Below, piece after piece: positions 25,346 to 34,552 of a DNA stretch of 64,000 nt. A program made the translations under genes and the position numbers. The DNA comes from Bin80 sp965209015. Lineage in GTDB: Bacteria; Bacteroidota; Rhodothermia; Rhodothermales; Bin80. Numbering within the stretch: position 1 is the stretch's first letter; every line of letters starts with the position of its first letter. Below the pieces are notes generated by a model. The model worked only from the letters and a program-made list of their open reading frames with translations, had not been told where the DNA came from and made no database searches. The stretch is taken from positions 186,001 to 250,000 of the forward strand of contig OZ242367.1 in NCBI GenBank assembly GCA_965209015.1, written 5' to 3'.

Positions 25346-26074
25346 ATGGACTTTAAGGAATCACGTATTCTGGTAACTGGAGGGACTCGCGGTATAGGTC
25401 GGGCTATCGTTGAGTCATTTGCCCGCCATGGTGCACGGATTGCTTTTACCTACCGAAGCAGTACGGCAGTTGCGAATGAGTTAAAAGAACAGGTGAATGG
25501 ACTTGCATTTCAGTGTGATGCGGCGGATTTCCAAGCTGCAGAGCAGACCGTAGATCAAATCGTAAAGCTTTGGGATGGTTTAGATATTCTGGTGAACAAT
25601 GCAGGGATCACGAAAGATGGTTTACTCATGCGAATGAGCGAGACCGACTGGGATCGCGTAATGGAAGCAAACCTCAAAAGTGTTTTCAACTACACCAGAG
25701 CTGCGTACCGAACGATGATTCGTCAGCGATATGGACGAATTATCAACATTTCCTCTGTGATTGCGCGCACGGGGAATGCAGGTCAGGCAAATTATGCTGC
25801 TTCTAAGTCTGGGATTATAGGTTTCTCAAAGAGCATCGCTAAGGAACTTGCTGCGCGTGGCGTCACAGTGAATGTGGTTGCTCCAGGGTATGTGGAGACG
25901 GATATGACGGATGCGATTAATGCGAAAGTGAAGGAGAAATTGAAGCGCACGATTCCTCTTCGTCGCACAGCAACGCCTGAAGAGATTGCAGACCCTGTTT
26001 TGTTTCTGGCATCTAAGGAGGCCTCTTACATTACAGGACAGGTTCTCGGTGTTGATGGCGGTTTATCTATGTAG
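25346..26074 (+). CDS. fabG: 3-oxoacyl-ACP reductase
   Basis: FabG is the NADPH-dependent short-chain dehydrogenase that reduces beta-ketoacyl-ACP. The 242-aa product has the cofactor motif TGGTRGIGRA at 11-20, NNAGITKDGLLMRM, the catalytic Ser in NISSVIA (near 137), Tyr150 and Lys154 in YAASKSG, and the C-terminal ITGQVLGVDGGLSM that is typical of FabG rather than of SDRs in general. It is the last gene of the fatty-acid block; the DEAD-box helicase begins 4 bp later. Confidence 0.97.
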   Translation: MDFKESRILVTGGTRGIGRAIVESFARHGARIAFTYRSSTAVANELKEQVNGLAFQCDAADFQAAEQTVDQIVKLWDGLDILVNNAGITKDGLLMRMSETDWDRVMEANLKSVFNYTRAAYRTMIRQRYGRIINISSVIARTGNAGQANYAASKSGIIGFSKSIAKELAARGVTVNVVAPGYVETDMTDAINAKVKEKLKRTIPLRRTATPEEIADPVLFLASKEASYITGQVLGVDGGLSM

Positions 26075-26077
26075 TCT

Positions 26078-27535
26078 GTGGCTAAGTCTTTCACAAAACA
26101 ACTAGATTTTTCATCGCGGGCCCAGCAGGTCAACCGTGAATCTGCTGCTGAGGACAGCTTCGTCTCTCAGGAGTGTAACCTTGACCAAGCGAAGCCAGAC
26201 TCTCTAGACCCAAGCGCATCTGCCGCGTTTGAGAAGAGCGGGTGGCCTGCACTCATGCCTGTTCAGGCGCAGGTGATTCCCTATCTAACGACTGGACTAG
26301 ACCTAATTGTACAATCTCGCACCGGATCAGGAAAAACGGGAGCATTTCTGTTGCCTCTTTTCGACCGGTTGGATCCAGCTGTCCCTAACGCACAGGCACT
26401 TGTACTTTCACCAACTAGGGAATTGGCAGGTCAAATTCAGAAGGAGTTCCAGCGAATCAACCCCATGCCCGATTCCCTCAGGAGTGTGTTAGTTTATGGA
26501 GGTGTTGGGTATAAAAAGCAGGCTACGAGGTTATCAGGAGGGGCTCAGGTTGTTATTGGGACTCCTGGGAGGATTCTGGATCACCTTGATCGACGGACTT
26601 TCAACCTCTCGAAACTGCGTATATTCATTTTGGATGAGGCAGATGAGATGCTCTCAATGGGTTTCTACCCAGCGATGGTTGCATTAAAGTCTTATTTACC
26701 TGAGGATCGTCAATCTTGCATGTTCAGTGCAACGATGCCACCCAAAGTGAGATTTTTGGGCCGGGAATTTTTAAAGAATCCTCGCTTCATGGGGTTCAGT
26801 GCTGACGGAGTTGGTGTGGCTACAATTGATCATCGCTATTATCTGGTTGTAGATCCGATGGAGCGCGCACGCGCATTATCTAGACTGATAGAGTTTGAGA
26901 ACCCTGACTCGGCCATCATATTCACAAATACTCGCCGAGAGGTTTCTTTTCTGAAGGATTTTCTTCACAACTACGGATTCAGTGTTGCCGCAATCAGTGG
27001 AGACTTTTCTCAGCATGCACGTGAGGAAGCCATGCGTCGGTTACGTGAGGGGCATATTCGGCTTCTGATCGCAACAGATGTAGCGGCCCGAGGGATTGAT
27101 ATTTCAGAACTGAGTCATGTATTCCAGTATGAAGTGCCACTGGAAGATCAGATTTATATCCACCGTACCGGCAGAACGGCTCGGGCTGGTAAGGCGGGCA
27201 TTGCAATCACGCTTGCTGCCTGGGAAGAAGAGTCGAAACTTAAAGCCATAGCACACCGATTTGACATCCAAATGGAAAAGCGAAAATTACCAGACGCCGA
27301 GGAAGTTGCCACTCGTACAGCACAACGCATTACGGTTGTGCTTGAAGAACAGCTTCGAGCTAAAACAAATCTTGAGCGGGAGCGTCTCTCTCAGTTTGTG
27401 CCCATGGTGAGGGCCTTAGCGGAAGAGGAGCCTGAACTCATGGCAATGTTGGTTGATGAACTAAATCAAGCAAGAATGCGCCCAGATAATCCCCCCCAAG
27501 AACGCCGCAGACCTCCAAAGCGTAGACGACAATAG
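26078..27535 (+). CDS. DEAD-box ATP-dependent RNA helicase
   Basis: The 485-aa protein has the full helicase set: Q-motif-like region PALMPVQAQVIPYL, Walker A SRTGSGKTGAF near 85, PTRELAGQ, the TPGR motif, DEAD box ILDEADEML, FSATMP, the C-terminal helicase domain with ATDVAARGIDI and HRTGRTARAGK, and a basic Arg/Pro-rich tail (RRRPPKRRRQ) likely to bind RNA. A 45-residue acidic N-terminal extension precedes the Q motif. A GTG start at 26078 is used. Likely roles are ribosome assembly or RNA decay, as for CsdA/DeaD-type enzymes; the exact subfamily is not resolved. It lies 4 bp after fabG. Confidence 0.93.
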   Translation: MAKSFTKQLDFSSRAQQVNRESAAEDSFVSQECNLDQAKPDSLDPSASAAFEKSGWPALMPVQAQVIPYLTTGLDLIVQSRTGSGKTGAFLLPLFDRLDPAVPNAQALVLSPTRELAGQIQKEFQRINPMPDSLRSVLVYGGVGYKKQATRLSGGAQVVIGTPGRILDHLDRRTFNLSKLRIFILDEADEMLSMGFYPAMVALKSYLPEDRQSCMFSATMPPKVRFLGREFLKNPRFMGFSADGVGVATIDHRYYLVVDPMERARALSRLIEFENPDSAIIFTNTRREVSFLKDFLHNYGFSVAAISGDFSQHAREEAMRRLREGHIRLLIATDVAARGIDISELSHVFQYEVPLEDQIYIHRTGRTARAGKAGIAITLAAWEEESKLKAIAHRFDIQMEKRKLPDAEEVATRTAQRITVVLEEQLRAKTNLERERLSQFVPMVRALAEEEPELMAMLVDELNQARMRPDNPPQERRRPPKRRRQ

Positions 27536-27892
27536 ACGTTTCGTCGCTCATGATCCAGAGAAGAATTCCGCATCTAGATATCCGATTGTTCAGGTAAGTT
27601 CACTTGAGCAGCCTGTATATTTTGGCCTTGGGTCTCTCATTCTCACAAAGAGGGATCCTCATCTTTGGGTGTCGCACTTGGACAAAAAACACATGACAGA
27701 CACATGTAATTATAGGCTTCATCTTCCATCACGCGGGTGCCCACAGTAGCCCTGATACACCCTTGGGAACAGCTCAGCTTAAAGTTCCATTTGAGTATCC
27801 TCTCGAGGAAGCGTCCTCACCAGAACACACCAGAGACGGAGATGGCAAAGTAGAAAAAACGGACCCAAGCCTCAAGCACAAAACCAGTGAGG
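27536..27892. other. Intergenic stretch between the helicase and the tRNA pair
   Basis: No gene or structured RNA is recognised in these 357 bp. A minus-strand T-run (complement of 27856-27861) lies just downstream of tRNA-Val and might end that transcript, but the hairpin before it is weak. Confidence 0.3.
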
Positions 27893-27967
27893 TGGGCGGT
27901 GAGGGATTCGAACCCCCGGCCTCCTGCTTGTAAGGCAGGCGCTCTAAACCAACTGAGCTAACCGCCC
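27893..27967 (-). tRNA. tRNA-Val (anticodon TAC)
   Basis: On the minus strand acceptor GGGCGGT pairs with ACCGCCC, discriminator A; the D arm includes TTAGCTCAGTTGG; the anticodon stem CTGC/GCAG encloses CTTACAA, anticodon TAC; the T arm is GGGGG-TTCGAAT-CCCTC, so one stem pair is mismatched or wobble. CCA is not encoded. tRNA-Gly lies 4 bp upstream on the same strand, making a tRNA pair that reads against the surrounding genes. Confidence 0.95.
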
Positions 27968-27971
27968 GTTG

Positions 27972-28044
27972 AGCGGGAAACGGGAATCGAACCCGCGACC
28001 TTCAGCTTGGGAAGCTGACGCTCTACCAATTGAGCTATTCCCGC
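27972..28044 (-). tRNA. tRNA-Gly (anticodon CCC)
   Basis: Acceptor GCGGGAA pairs with TTCCCGC and the discriminator is T, as expected for bacterial tRNA-Gly. The anticodon stem TCAGC/GCTGA encloses TTCCCAA, giving anticodon CCC for GGG codons. The T arm is GCGGG-TTCGATT-CCCGT. CCA is not encoded. It is upstream of tRNA-Val in a two-tRNA transcript. Confidence 0.95.
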
Positions 28045-28176
28045 GAAAAGAAGCAAAATACTAATTACCGGCGTTAAACCCCCATAGTGGTGTAAAAGTA
28101 GCAATATTTCCACAAAAATTTTACAAAACAAGCATTCTACTGCTTGAGTTCATCAAATACTGAAGAATAGATATTC

Positions 28177-28332
28177 ATGAAACGCACGTACCAGCCCAGC
28201 CGCCGGAAGCGTCGCAATAAGCACGGGTTTCGTTCAAGAATGGCCGACAAAGATGGTCGTAACGTTCTGGCTAGACGTCGACGGAAAGGACGTAAGAGCC
28301 TTTCGGTCAGCGATCGTTATGTGGGCAAATAG
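28177..28332 (+). CDS. rpmH: 50S ribosomal protein L34
   Basis: L34 is a short basic protein of the large subunit. The 51-aa product begins MKRTYQPSRRKRRNKHGFRSRM, continues DGRNVLARRRRKGRKSL and ends in VSDRYVGK, the family signature over nearly its full length plus a short tail. It opens the rpmH-rnpA-yidC-mnmE-mnmG-rsmG run that lies beside the replication origin in many bacteria. The 130-bp gap upstream is AT-rich and divergent from tRNA-Gly, so it must hold the promoter. Confidence 0.97.
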   Translation: MKRTYQPSRRKRRNKHGFRSRMADKDGRNVLARRRRKGRKSLSVSDRYVGK

Positions 28333-28335
28333 TGG

Positions 28336-28746
28336 ATGAAGGAAGTTGCGGAGCAGCGGTTCCCCCGTTCGATGCGACTGAAGCGTCGTCGGTTGATTAT
28401 ACCACTTTTTGAGCGGTCTGGTTCTAGCACCAGATCCCTGACGGTAGGAAGAATTCGAATTCTGTATCGTTTTGTTTTTCGGAGCTTGACGGGAACGGAT
28501 TCACCTATACAGGTAGGCTTCGCACCGAGTCGGTGTCGTAATGCGGTACAGCGCAACCAACATAAACGACAGATCCGCGAAACATGGCGAAGGCATCAAC
28601 ACCTGATCCAATGCCACTCGTTCCCCCCGACGAAGACGCTCACGATGATGGTTGTCGCGCGTGGATCTGAACGCTTTCATGACTTATCCCATGACTTAGT
28701 GCAGGCGATGCACCTTCTGCATCAAAGAATTAATTATGGAGATTGA
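28336..28746 (+). CDS. rnpA: Ribonuclease P protein component
   Basis: RnpA assists the RNase P RNA in maturing tRNA 5' ends. The 136-aa protein is divergent but has the expected parts: FPRSMRLKRRRLIIPLFERSG (the family FpksxRLkkxxdFxxvf region) and the basic RNR-like core CRNAVQRNQHKRQIRETWRR, followed by a final helix. It starts four bases after the rpmH stop and ends four bases before yidC. The common yidD gene between rnpA and yidC is absent. Confidence 0.9.
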   Translation: MKEVAEQRFPRSMRLKRRRLIIPLFERSGSSTRSLTVGRIRILYRFVFRSLTGTDSPIQVGFAPSRCRNAVQRNQHKRQIRETWRRHQHLIQCHSFPPTKTLTMMVVARGSERFHDLSHDLVQAMHLLHQRINYGD

Positions 28747-28749
28747 CGC

Positions 28750-30519
28750 GTGGATCGGAATACGATAATAGCAGTCATCCTCATTACGGCCATCATGGTC
28801 GTGTGGATGGTGATCATGCCCTCCCCTCCAGTTCAGGAACCGGTTGAGGAGATTACTGAGCAGGTACCGGAAGAGGAACGGATAGTCCCCGATACAACCT
28901 CTTTGTCGGCTGAATTAACCTCTGCTCCCTCACCCCTACGGTCTGCCCGAGAGATTGAGGTCGAAACAGATCTATATACTGCTCGGCTGACAGATTTGGG
29001 CGCGACACTGAAAAGCTTTGAGTTGAAAGACTATTACAAGTACGACCAAGTAAATCGGGTACAACTCATTGATAGTACGGGTTCCGGCGCGATCAGTATC
29101 GGGTTTCAATCGCCTGGAGCACGAAATGTAGATACCCGTACGATACAGTTCGTGCAACGTGATTCGGTGGATACAGTTGATGCAACGCAGAATCCGACCA
29201 ATGTGATATTTGAAGCACAAATTAGCGGTGGTCGGCTCCAGCTAACCTACACATTCACTCCAGGGGACTATGAAGTTGGGTTAGAAGTTGCCCATTTCAA
29301 TGCAACGGGATTCCAGACCGCCGAAGGGTATGAGCTTGTGTGGAATGGTGCAATCCCGTTCAGTGAAGATGTTCATTATCGAAAAGAGGAAGTCAATAAA
29401 GTTGGCGCATACGCGCGAAGCGGGAATGATGTAGAGGGCATCACACTGCAACGAGATGAAATTGTAGATCGCACGCTCAGGGGGAATGTATCTTGGGTGG
29501 GTGTGAAGAACAAATACTTCGGTGCGGTCATCTTGGCAGATGAACCTGCAAGAGAAGCCGAGCTACTCGGAGAGCGGATCGGACAGGCCGATGACCCAGA
29601 GGTGAGTATAGACTTTAGGGCCAGTCTATTCATTGGTACTCCTGACGATTCACCCGATAAATTTCGACTCTACCTTGGTCCTCTGGAATATCGACAGATC
29701 AGTCGCTACGATGGCGTCTATGGAATGGTGGATTATGGATGGGACGCATTTGAATGGATGACGCGCCCCCTCGCGATCGCGGTGTTCATTCCAGCATTCG
29801 GTCTTCTGAGTAGCGTGATTGACAATTATGGATTGGTCATCATTCTTTTCTGTCTACTCATTAAAGTGGTTCTGCTTCCACTGACGCTCAGTTCATACAA
29901 GAGTATGGCCAAGATGCGAGAGTTGCAACCTAAAATGCAAGAGATCAAGGAAAAATATCCAGATAATCCGAAAAAGCAGCAAGAGGCAACAATTAAGATG
30001 TACCGCGAGTCTGGAACCAATCCTCTGGGAGCCTGTCTACCAATGTTGTTGCAGTACCCGATCATCATTGCTCTATGGCAGTTCTTGCAGCAATCGATCG
30101 AAATTCGGCAACAGGGATTTTTGTGGGCCCCTGACCTCTCAGCTCCAGATGTGATCCTGAATCTTCCGTTCACGATCCCCTTCTATGGTGACTTTGTTGC
30201 AGGCTTCACCATCTTGATGGGGCTGTCCATGATTGCACAAATGCGCCTCCAGGCTACTCCTGCATCTGGACCTCAGGCGAAGATTTTTATGTATATGATG
30301 CCGGCAATGATCTTTGTCATTTTCAATCGTTTGCCGTCTGGATTGAGCTTATATTATTTTTGTTACAATGTCTTTTCCGCGGTGCAACAGCAGTTCATCA
30401 ATCAGTCCATGAAGAAGAAAGCGGAAGCAGAAAAGACCACGGTAAAGAAATCAGTCAGAATCAAGCCGGTTCAAGGAGTCATGGCGAAGAAACGCTCAGC
30501 AAAGAAAGGACGGACATAG
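28750..30519 (+). CDS. yidC: Membrane protein insertase YidC
   Basis: YidC inserts and folds inner-membrane proteins alone or with SecYEG. The 589-aa product starts at a GTG with a first membrane segment (NTIIAVILITAIMVVWMVI), then a large periplasmic P1 domain (about 60-335) typical of Gram-negative bacteria, then the conserved five-helix insertase core from LIKVVLLPLTLSSYKSMAKM, with the cytoplasmic hairpin QPKMQEIKEKYPDNPKKQQ, GCLPMLLQYPIIIALWQFL and MMPAMIFVIFNRLPSGLSLY. The very basic C-terminal tail (KPVQGVMAKKRSAKKGRT) may contact ribosomes. It is 7 bp upstream of mnmE. Confidence 0.96.
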   Translation: MDRNTIIAVILITAIMVVWMVIMPSPPVQEPVEEITEQVPEEERIVPDTTSLSAELTSAPSPLRSAREIEVETDLYTARLTDLGATLKSFELKDYYKYDQVNRVQLIDSTGSGAISIGFQSPGARNVDTRTIQFVQRDSVDTVDATQNPTNVIFEAQISGGRLQLTYTFTPGDYEVGLEVAHFNATGFQTAEGYELVWNGAIPFSEDVHYRKEEVNKVGAYARSGNDVEGITLQRDEIVDRTLRGNVSWVGVKNKYFGAVILADEPAREAELLGERIGQADDPEVSIDFRASLFIGTPDDSPDKFRLYLGPLEYRQISRYDGVYGMVDYGWDAFEWMTRPLAIAVFIPAFGLLSSVIDNYGLVIILFCLLIKVVLLPLTLSSYKSMAKMRELQPKMQEIKEKYPDNPKKQQEATIKMYRESGTNPLGACLPMLLQYPIIIALWQFLQQSIEIRQQGFLWAPDLSAPDVILNLPFTIPFYGDFVAGFTILMGLSMIAQMRLQATPASGPQAKIFMYMMPAMIFVIFNRLPSGLSLYYFCYNVFSAVQQQFINQSMKKKAEAEKTTVKKSVRIKPVQGVMAKKRSAKKGRT

Positions 30520-30526
30520 GCACCGC

Positions 30527-31873
30527 ATGCTCGCCAAGGATACGATTGCGGCGATTGCGACCGCACCCGGTCTTGCGGCGCTCTCAATAGTTCGGGTATC
30601 AGGTCCAGATGCCTGTTCAATTGCATCCTCTTGCTTTACCGGACGCAATTTAAAGACGGTTGATTCCCATACTGCGCATGTGGGTAGATGGGTAAGTCCA
30701 GAGGGCTCTGGAATTGATCGCGTAGTGGTAACCGTATTCCGTAAACCGAATTCAGCAACCGGTGAGGACATCGTTGAGGTAACCACTCATGGAGGTGAGT
30801 ATGTCGCTGCATTGGTGCTACAAAGCCTGGTGGATCAGGGAGCCCGTCTTGCGGCCCCTGGCGAATTTACTCAGCGCGCATTCCTCGCAGGGAAAATGGA
30901 TCTTGCTCAGGCCGAAGCCGTCGCAGATTTAATCCATGCCTCCAGTGAGCAGGCCCATCGAATTTCTCTTGCTGCGTATGAAGGTCACTATTCCGACGAA
31001 CTGGAAAAATTGCGAACCTCTATTCTGGAACTATGTGCACTCACTGAACTTGAAATTGACTTCACTGATGAGGATGTAGAGTTTGCAGATCGTAGCGCCA
31101 TCAAGCATCTGGTAGAGAAAGCAATCCAGCAGGTCCAAGATCTCCTTCAGTCAACACGATTGGGGACCATCGTACGAGAGGGACTTCGCGTTGTAATTGC
31201 TGGCCGCCCGAATGCAGGCAAATCTACATTGCTCAACAGCTTATCCGGTCGCGATCGGGCAATTGTAAGTGAAGAGCCCGGAACTACGAGGGACATCTTG
31301 GAGGTTGACACTGAGTTTGGAGGATTACGGTTTCGCTTTATGGATACCGCGGGGCTGCGACAAAGCATGGATGCCATTGAACAGGAGGGGGTGGATCGCG
31401 CCTACCGGATGATTGAGAAGGCAGATATTGTAGTCTATGTTTATGATCTTGTCTGCGGACTCGTTGAGGAAGATCAGACTGCTCTTGGACGAATAAACGA
31501 TATACCCGTGATCTTAGTGGGAAACAAGTCGGATCTCGTTTCAATAGGGGAAGTCCATGGACTGCAATTGAGTGCAAAATCTGGCCCGGAGGGAGTTGAA
31601 CCTCTTATTGATTCGTTGCTTGAACGAGCCTCCGAAGTCTACGGGAATGCAGACAGCTCGCGAACTGTAATGAATGTCCGGCACCAAACCCATTTGAAAA
31701 AAGCTCTGGAGGCGCTCCGAACCGCAAGAACAGCACTGAATGCCAATCAGCCCCCAGATATTTTCTCACTGGATCTACAAGCAGCCGCGAAGGAGTTGGG
31801 GATGATTACCGGAGTCATTACCAACGAAACCATCCTGGGGGCAATCTTTACAAGATTTTGTATTGGTAAGTAG
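30527..31873 (+). CDS. mnmE: tRNA modification GTPase MnmE
   Basis: With MnmG this enzyme installs the carboxymethylaminomethyl group on U34 of tRNA. The 448-aa protein has the N-terminal folate-binding domain (DTIAAIATAPGLAALSIVRVSG, EFTQRAFLAGKMDLAQAEAVADL), the G domain inserted in the helical domain with G1 GRPNAGKSTLLNSL near 223, G3 DTAGLR and G4 NKSD, and the diagnostic C-terminus FCIGK with the catalytic Cys. It precedes mnmG by 8 bp, its functional partner. Confidence 0.97.
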   Translation: MLAKDTIAAIATAPGLAALSIVRVSGPDACSIASSCFTGRNLKTVDSHTAHVGRWVSPEGSGIDRVVVTVFRKPNSATGEDIVEVTTHGGEYVAALVLQSLVDQGARLAAPGEFTQRAFLAGKMDLAQAEAVADLIHASSEQAHRISLAAYEGHYSDELEKLRTSILELCALTELEIDFTDEDVEFADRSAIKHLVEKAIQQVQDLLQSTRLGTIVREGLRVVIAGRPNAGKSTLLNSLSGRDRAIVSEEPGTTRDILEVDTEFGGLRFRFMDTAGLRQSMDAIEQEGVDRAYRMIEKADIVVYVYDLVCGLVEEDQTALGRINDIPVILVGNKSDLVSIGEVHGLQLSAKSGPEGVEPLIDSLLERASEVYGNADSSRTVMNVRHQTHLKKALEALRTARTALNANQPPDIFSLDLQAAAKELGMITGVITNETILGAIFTRFCIGK

Positions 31874-31881
31874 TCTCAACG

Positions 31882-33750
31882 ATGGGTTCAAGATTTGACG
31901 TGATCGTAGTTGGTGGAGGGCACGCAGGAACAGAGGCTGCGGCAGCGACGGCTCGCATGGGAGCTCGTACGCTATTAATTACCATGAGTCTTGAAGCAAT
32001 CGGACGAATGTCATGCAATCCAGCCATCGGGGGGATTGGGAAAGGTCATATTGTGCGAGAAATTGATGCACTGGGGGGAATCATGGGTTTGGCAGCAGAT
32101 GCGGCAGGGATTCAGTTCAGAATGCTCAATCGACGTAAAGGTCCAGCGGTATGGGGTCCTCGGGCACAATCCGACCGGATTGAGTACGCAACGTTTATCC
32201 GAGAATCTCTGGAACAGATTCAGGGGCTCTATATGCGCGCAGATATGGTAACCGCACTAGAAGTGGTTCAGAATAAGATATCTGGGGTGCAGACCCGGCT
32301 GGGCCAGACATTTTATGCCCCCGCCGTCATCCTTACGAATGGTACATTCATGAATGGACGGATCCATGTTGGGGAGCGCCAATTTGGCGGAGGTCGCATG
32401 GGCGAGAGGCAAAGTACCGGCTTAACCGGTCAGTTGCACGAGTTAGGATTTGAAAGTGGACGGCTGAAGACGGGGACACCCCCACGAATAGACGGAAGAA
32501 GCATCAACTATGCCAACATAACAGAGCAGCCAGGGGATGAGACTCCGATGCCGTTCTCTTTCATGACAGATGCCCTGACCGATCATCAGCTTAGCTGTCA
32601 CCTGACTTGGACGAATCCCGATGTGCATTCTGTCCTCCGTAAGGGATTTGAACAGAGTCCCATGTTTGCGGGAAGGATTGAAGGTGCAGGCCCACGGTAC
32701 TGCCCCTCTATTGAAGACAAGATTGATCGTTTTGCCTCAAAAGAGCGACATCAATTATTCCTTGAGCCAGAAGGGAGGCGAACCTCAGAGATGTATGTCA
32801 ATGGGTTTTCAACAAGTCTGCCAGAAGAAATTCAGCAGCAGGCGCTCCGCTTGGTACCAGGCTTGGAGCAGGTTCATGTATTGCGCCCAGGGTATGCAAT
32901 AGAATATGATTACTTCCCGCCGCACCAACTCCAGTATTCTCTGGAAACGAAACGGGTGCGCGGGCTATTTTTTGCCGGTCAGATTAACGGCACGACTGGA
33001 TATGAGGAAGCAGCAGCACAGGGTTTGATCGCGGGGATCAATGCAGTTCAAATGCTGAGCGACCAGAGTCCTCTCTTGCTTCGCCGTTCGCAGGCCTATA
33101 TTGGTGTATTGATTGATGACTTGATTGCCAAAGGGACCGAAGAGCCCTATCGAATGTTCACTTCCAGGGCAGAACATCGAATGATTCTCCGTCAGGATAA
33201 TGCAGACGAGCGACTCACCCCCCTGGGGCATCGACTGGGACTTGTCTCTGATGCGCGCTATCTGCGCATGAATGTGCGCCGGGAAGCTGTGGAGTTCACC
33301 GTGAAACAGTTGTCGGAGTATACCCTTCAACCAGATACATGCAACTCGTACCTGCAGCAGGTCGGGACCTCCCCAATCATTGAGCCGGTCAAAGCAGTCC
33401 AACTTGTGCGTCGGCCAGAGGTCAACCTATATGATCTGCTAAGCGCCGCAGGAATCAGAGATCAAGTGATCCAGCCGATCCCTGGAATGGAACCGGTTGA
33501 GCAACTTGCAGAAATTTCCATCAAGTACGCCGGATACGTCGCACGACAGGAAGAGGAAGTAAGTCGGATGCTGGAGATGGAAAACCGAAAGATTCCTCAG
33601 AATTTCAATTTCGCCGAAGTAAAAAATATTACTATGGAAGCTCGGGAGAAATTGAACAAAATTCAACCCGTGACACTGGGTCAAGCTTCACGAATCAGCG
33701 GCGTGAATCCGGCGGACATTGCCGTATTAATGGTGCTCTTAGGTCGTTAA
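31882..33750 (+). CDS. mnmG: tRNA uridine-5-carboxymethylaminomethyl modification enzyme MnmG
   Basis: MnmG is the FAD/NADH-dependent partner of MnmE. The 622-aa product begins with the dinucleotide-binding DVIVVGGGHAGTEAAAATARMG, then SCNPAIGGIGKGHIVREIDALGG, RRKGPAVWGPRAQSDR, the catalytic-region ILTNGTFMNG and GERQSTGLTG, PRYCPSIEDKI and GQINGTTGYEEAAAQGL, all in family order, and a helical C-terminal domain that binds MnmE. Length is typical. The next gene, rsmG, starts 30 bp downstream within a parS site. Confidence 0.97.
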   Translation: MGSRFDVIVVGGGHAGTEAAAATARMGARTLLITMSLEAIGRMSCNPAIGGIGKGHIVREIDALGGIMGLAADAAGIQFRMLNRRKGPAVWGPRAQSDRIEYATFIRESLEQIQGLYMRADMVTALEVVQNKISGVQTRLGQTFYAPAVILTNGTFMNGRIHVGERQFGGGRMGERQSTGLTGQLHELGFESGRLKTGTPPRIDGRSINYANITEQPGDETPMPFSFMTDALTDHQLSCHLTWTNPDVHSVLRKGFEQSPMFAGRIEGAGPRYCPSIEDKIDRFASKERHQLFLEPEGRRTSEMYVNGFSTSLPEEIQQQALRLVPGLEQVHVLRPGYAIEYDYFPPHQLQYSLETKRVRGLFFAGQINGTTGYEEAAAQGLIAGINAVQMLSDQSPLLLRRSQAYIGVLIDDLIAKGTEEPYRMFTSRAEHRMILRQDNADERLTPLGHRLGLVSDARYLRMNVRREAVEFTVKQLSEYTLQPDTCNSYLQQVGTSPIIEPVKAVQLVRRPEVNLYDLLSAAGIRDQVIQPIPGMEPVEQLAEISIKYAGYVARQEEEVSRMLEMENRKIPQNFNFAEVKNITMEAREKLNKIQPVTLGQASRISGVNPADIAVLMVLLGR

Positions 33751-33780
33751 GTAACGGAGAGCAGGTAATCACAAAGCGCA

Positions 33781-34428
33781 ATGTTTCACGTGAAACATTT
33801 TCCTCTACGGGTACAACCTTCGCAACAGGCAAAACTTCTGGCCTACGCTGAATTATTACAGGCTTATAATCAAAGATTGAATCTACTTTCAAGGCAAACT
33901 ACTGAAGAAGGATATATTGAGCACATTCGGGAGTGTCTGATTTTGGCATCATTTCCATTTACTAAAGAATCCACATTCGTTGATTGGGGGACCGGAGGGG
34001 GGCTGCCCGCGATTCCATTCACAATTATGCATCCGAAGACAAAGGTCTACGCCGTAGATTCGGTTCACAAAAAAATATTGGCGGTAAAAGGATTCAAACG
34101 GGAACTAGACCTTCCCAATTTGACTCCCTGGCATGGCCGGGCTGAAGAATTTTCCGTTAGGATTCACAACAGCTTATCGCGGGGGGTTGCTTCACTCTCT
34201 ACCCTATGGAGTTGGCATTCTCGTGTTGCCACCTCAGGCGGAGCGCTCTATTGTCTGAAAGGAGGAGATCTGAGGGCAGAGCAGACGAAACTCCTGCAGA
34301 ATTTTCCGATGGCCAAGATCACGCTTATGCCCGTACCGGGTACGTCTCGGATTGTCGTTCAGGTGCAATCGGGTGGACAGGTATCCAGCGACAAAACGGT
34401 TTGCAATCAAGGAGACTCGAGCGACTAG
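33781..34428 (+). CDS. rsmG: 16S rRNA (guanine527-N7)-methyltransferase
   Basis: RsmG methylates G527 of 16S rRNA with S-adenosylmethionine. The 215-aa product has LLAYAELLQAYNQRLNLLS at the N-terminus, the SAM-binding motif VDWGTGGGLPAIPFTI near 75, the acidic end of strand 2 (VYAVDSVHKKILAV) and GRAEEF. It begins MFHVKHFPL because its start codon lies within a perfect parS sequence. A later start would remove the parS-encoded residues without loss of the fold, so the true start is uncertain. It is the last gene of the mnmE-mnmG run and converges on mfd. Confidence 0.95.
   Translation: MFHVKHFPLRVQPSQQAKLLAYAELLQAYNQRLNLLSRQTTEEGYIEHIRECLILASFPFTKESTFVDWGTGGGLPAIPFTIMHPKTKVYAVDSVHKKILAVKGFKRELDLPNLTPWHGRAEEFSVRIHNSLSRGVASLSTLWSWHSRVATSGGALYCLKGGDLRAEQTKLLQNFPMAKITLMPVPGTSRIVVQVQSGGQVSSDKTVCNQGDSSD
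33782..33797. promoter_or_regulatory. parS centromere site on the rsmG start
   Basis: TGTTTCACGTGAAACA is an exact 16-bp palindromic parS, the ParB nucleation site for chromosome segregation. It covers the second and third bases of the rsmG ATG and the following codons. The same placement of parS beside gidB/rsmG is known in other bacteria. parA and parB are not in the window. Confidence 0.93.
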
Positions 34429-34552
34429 ATGGAAATCTTTAGAGAATCCAAAGGAATGCCTTGATGGACGGGTTCCACCGTGAAACTCAAATTGCCTGCT
34501 CCAGCCCGCCGCTATACAATCCGAACCCAATGACTCTGAGCATTCAGGTGTG

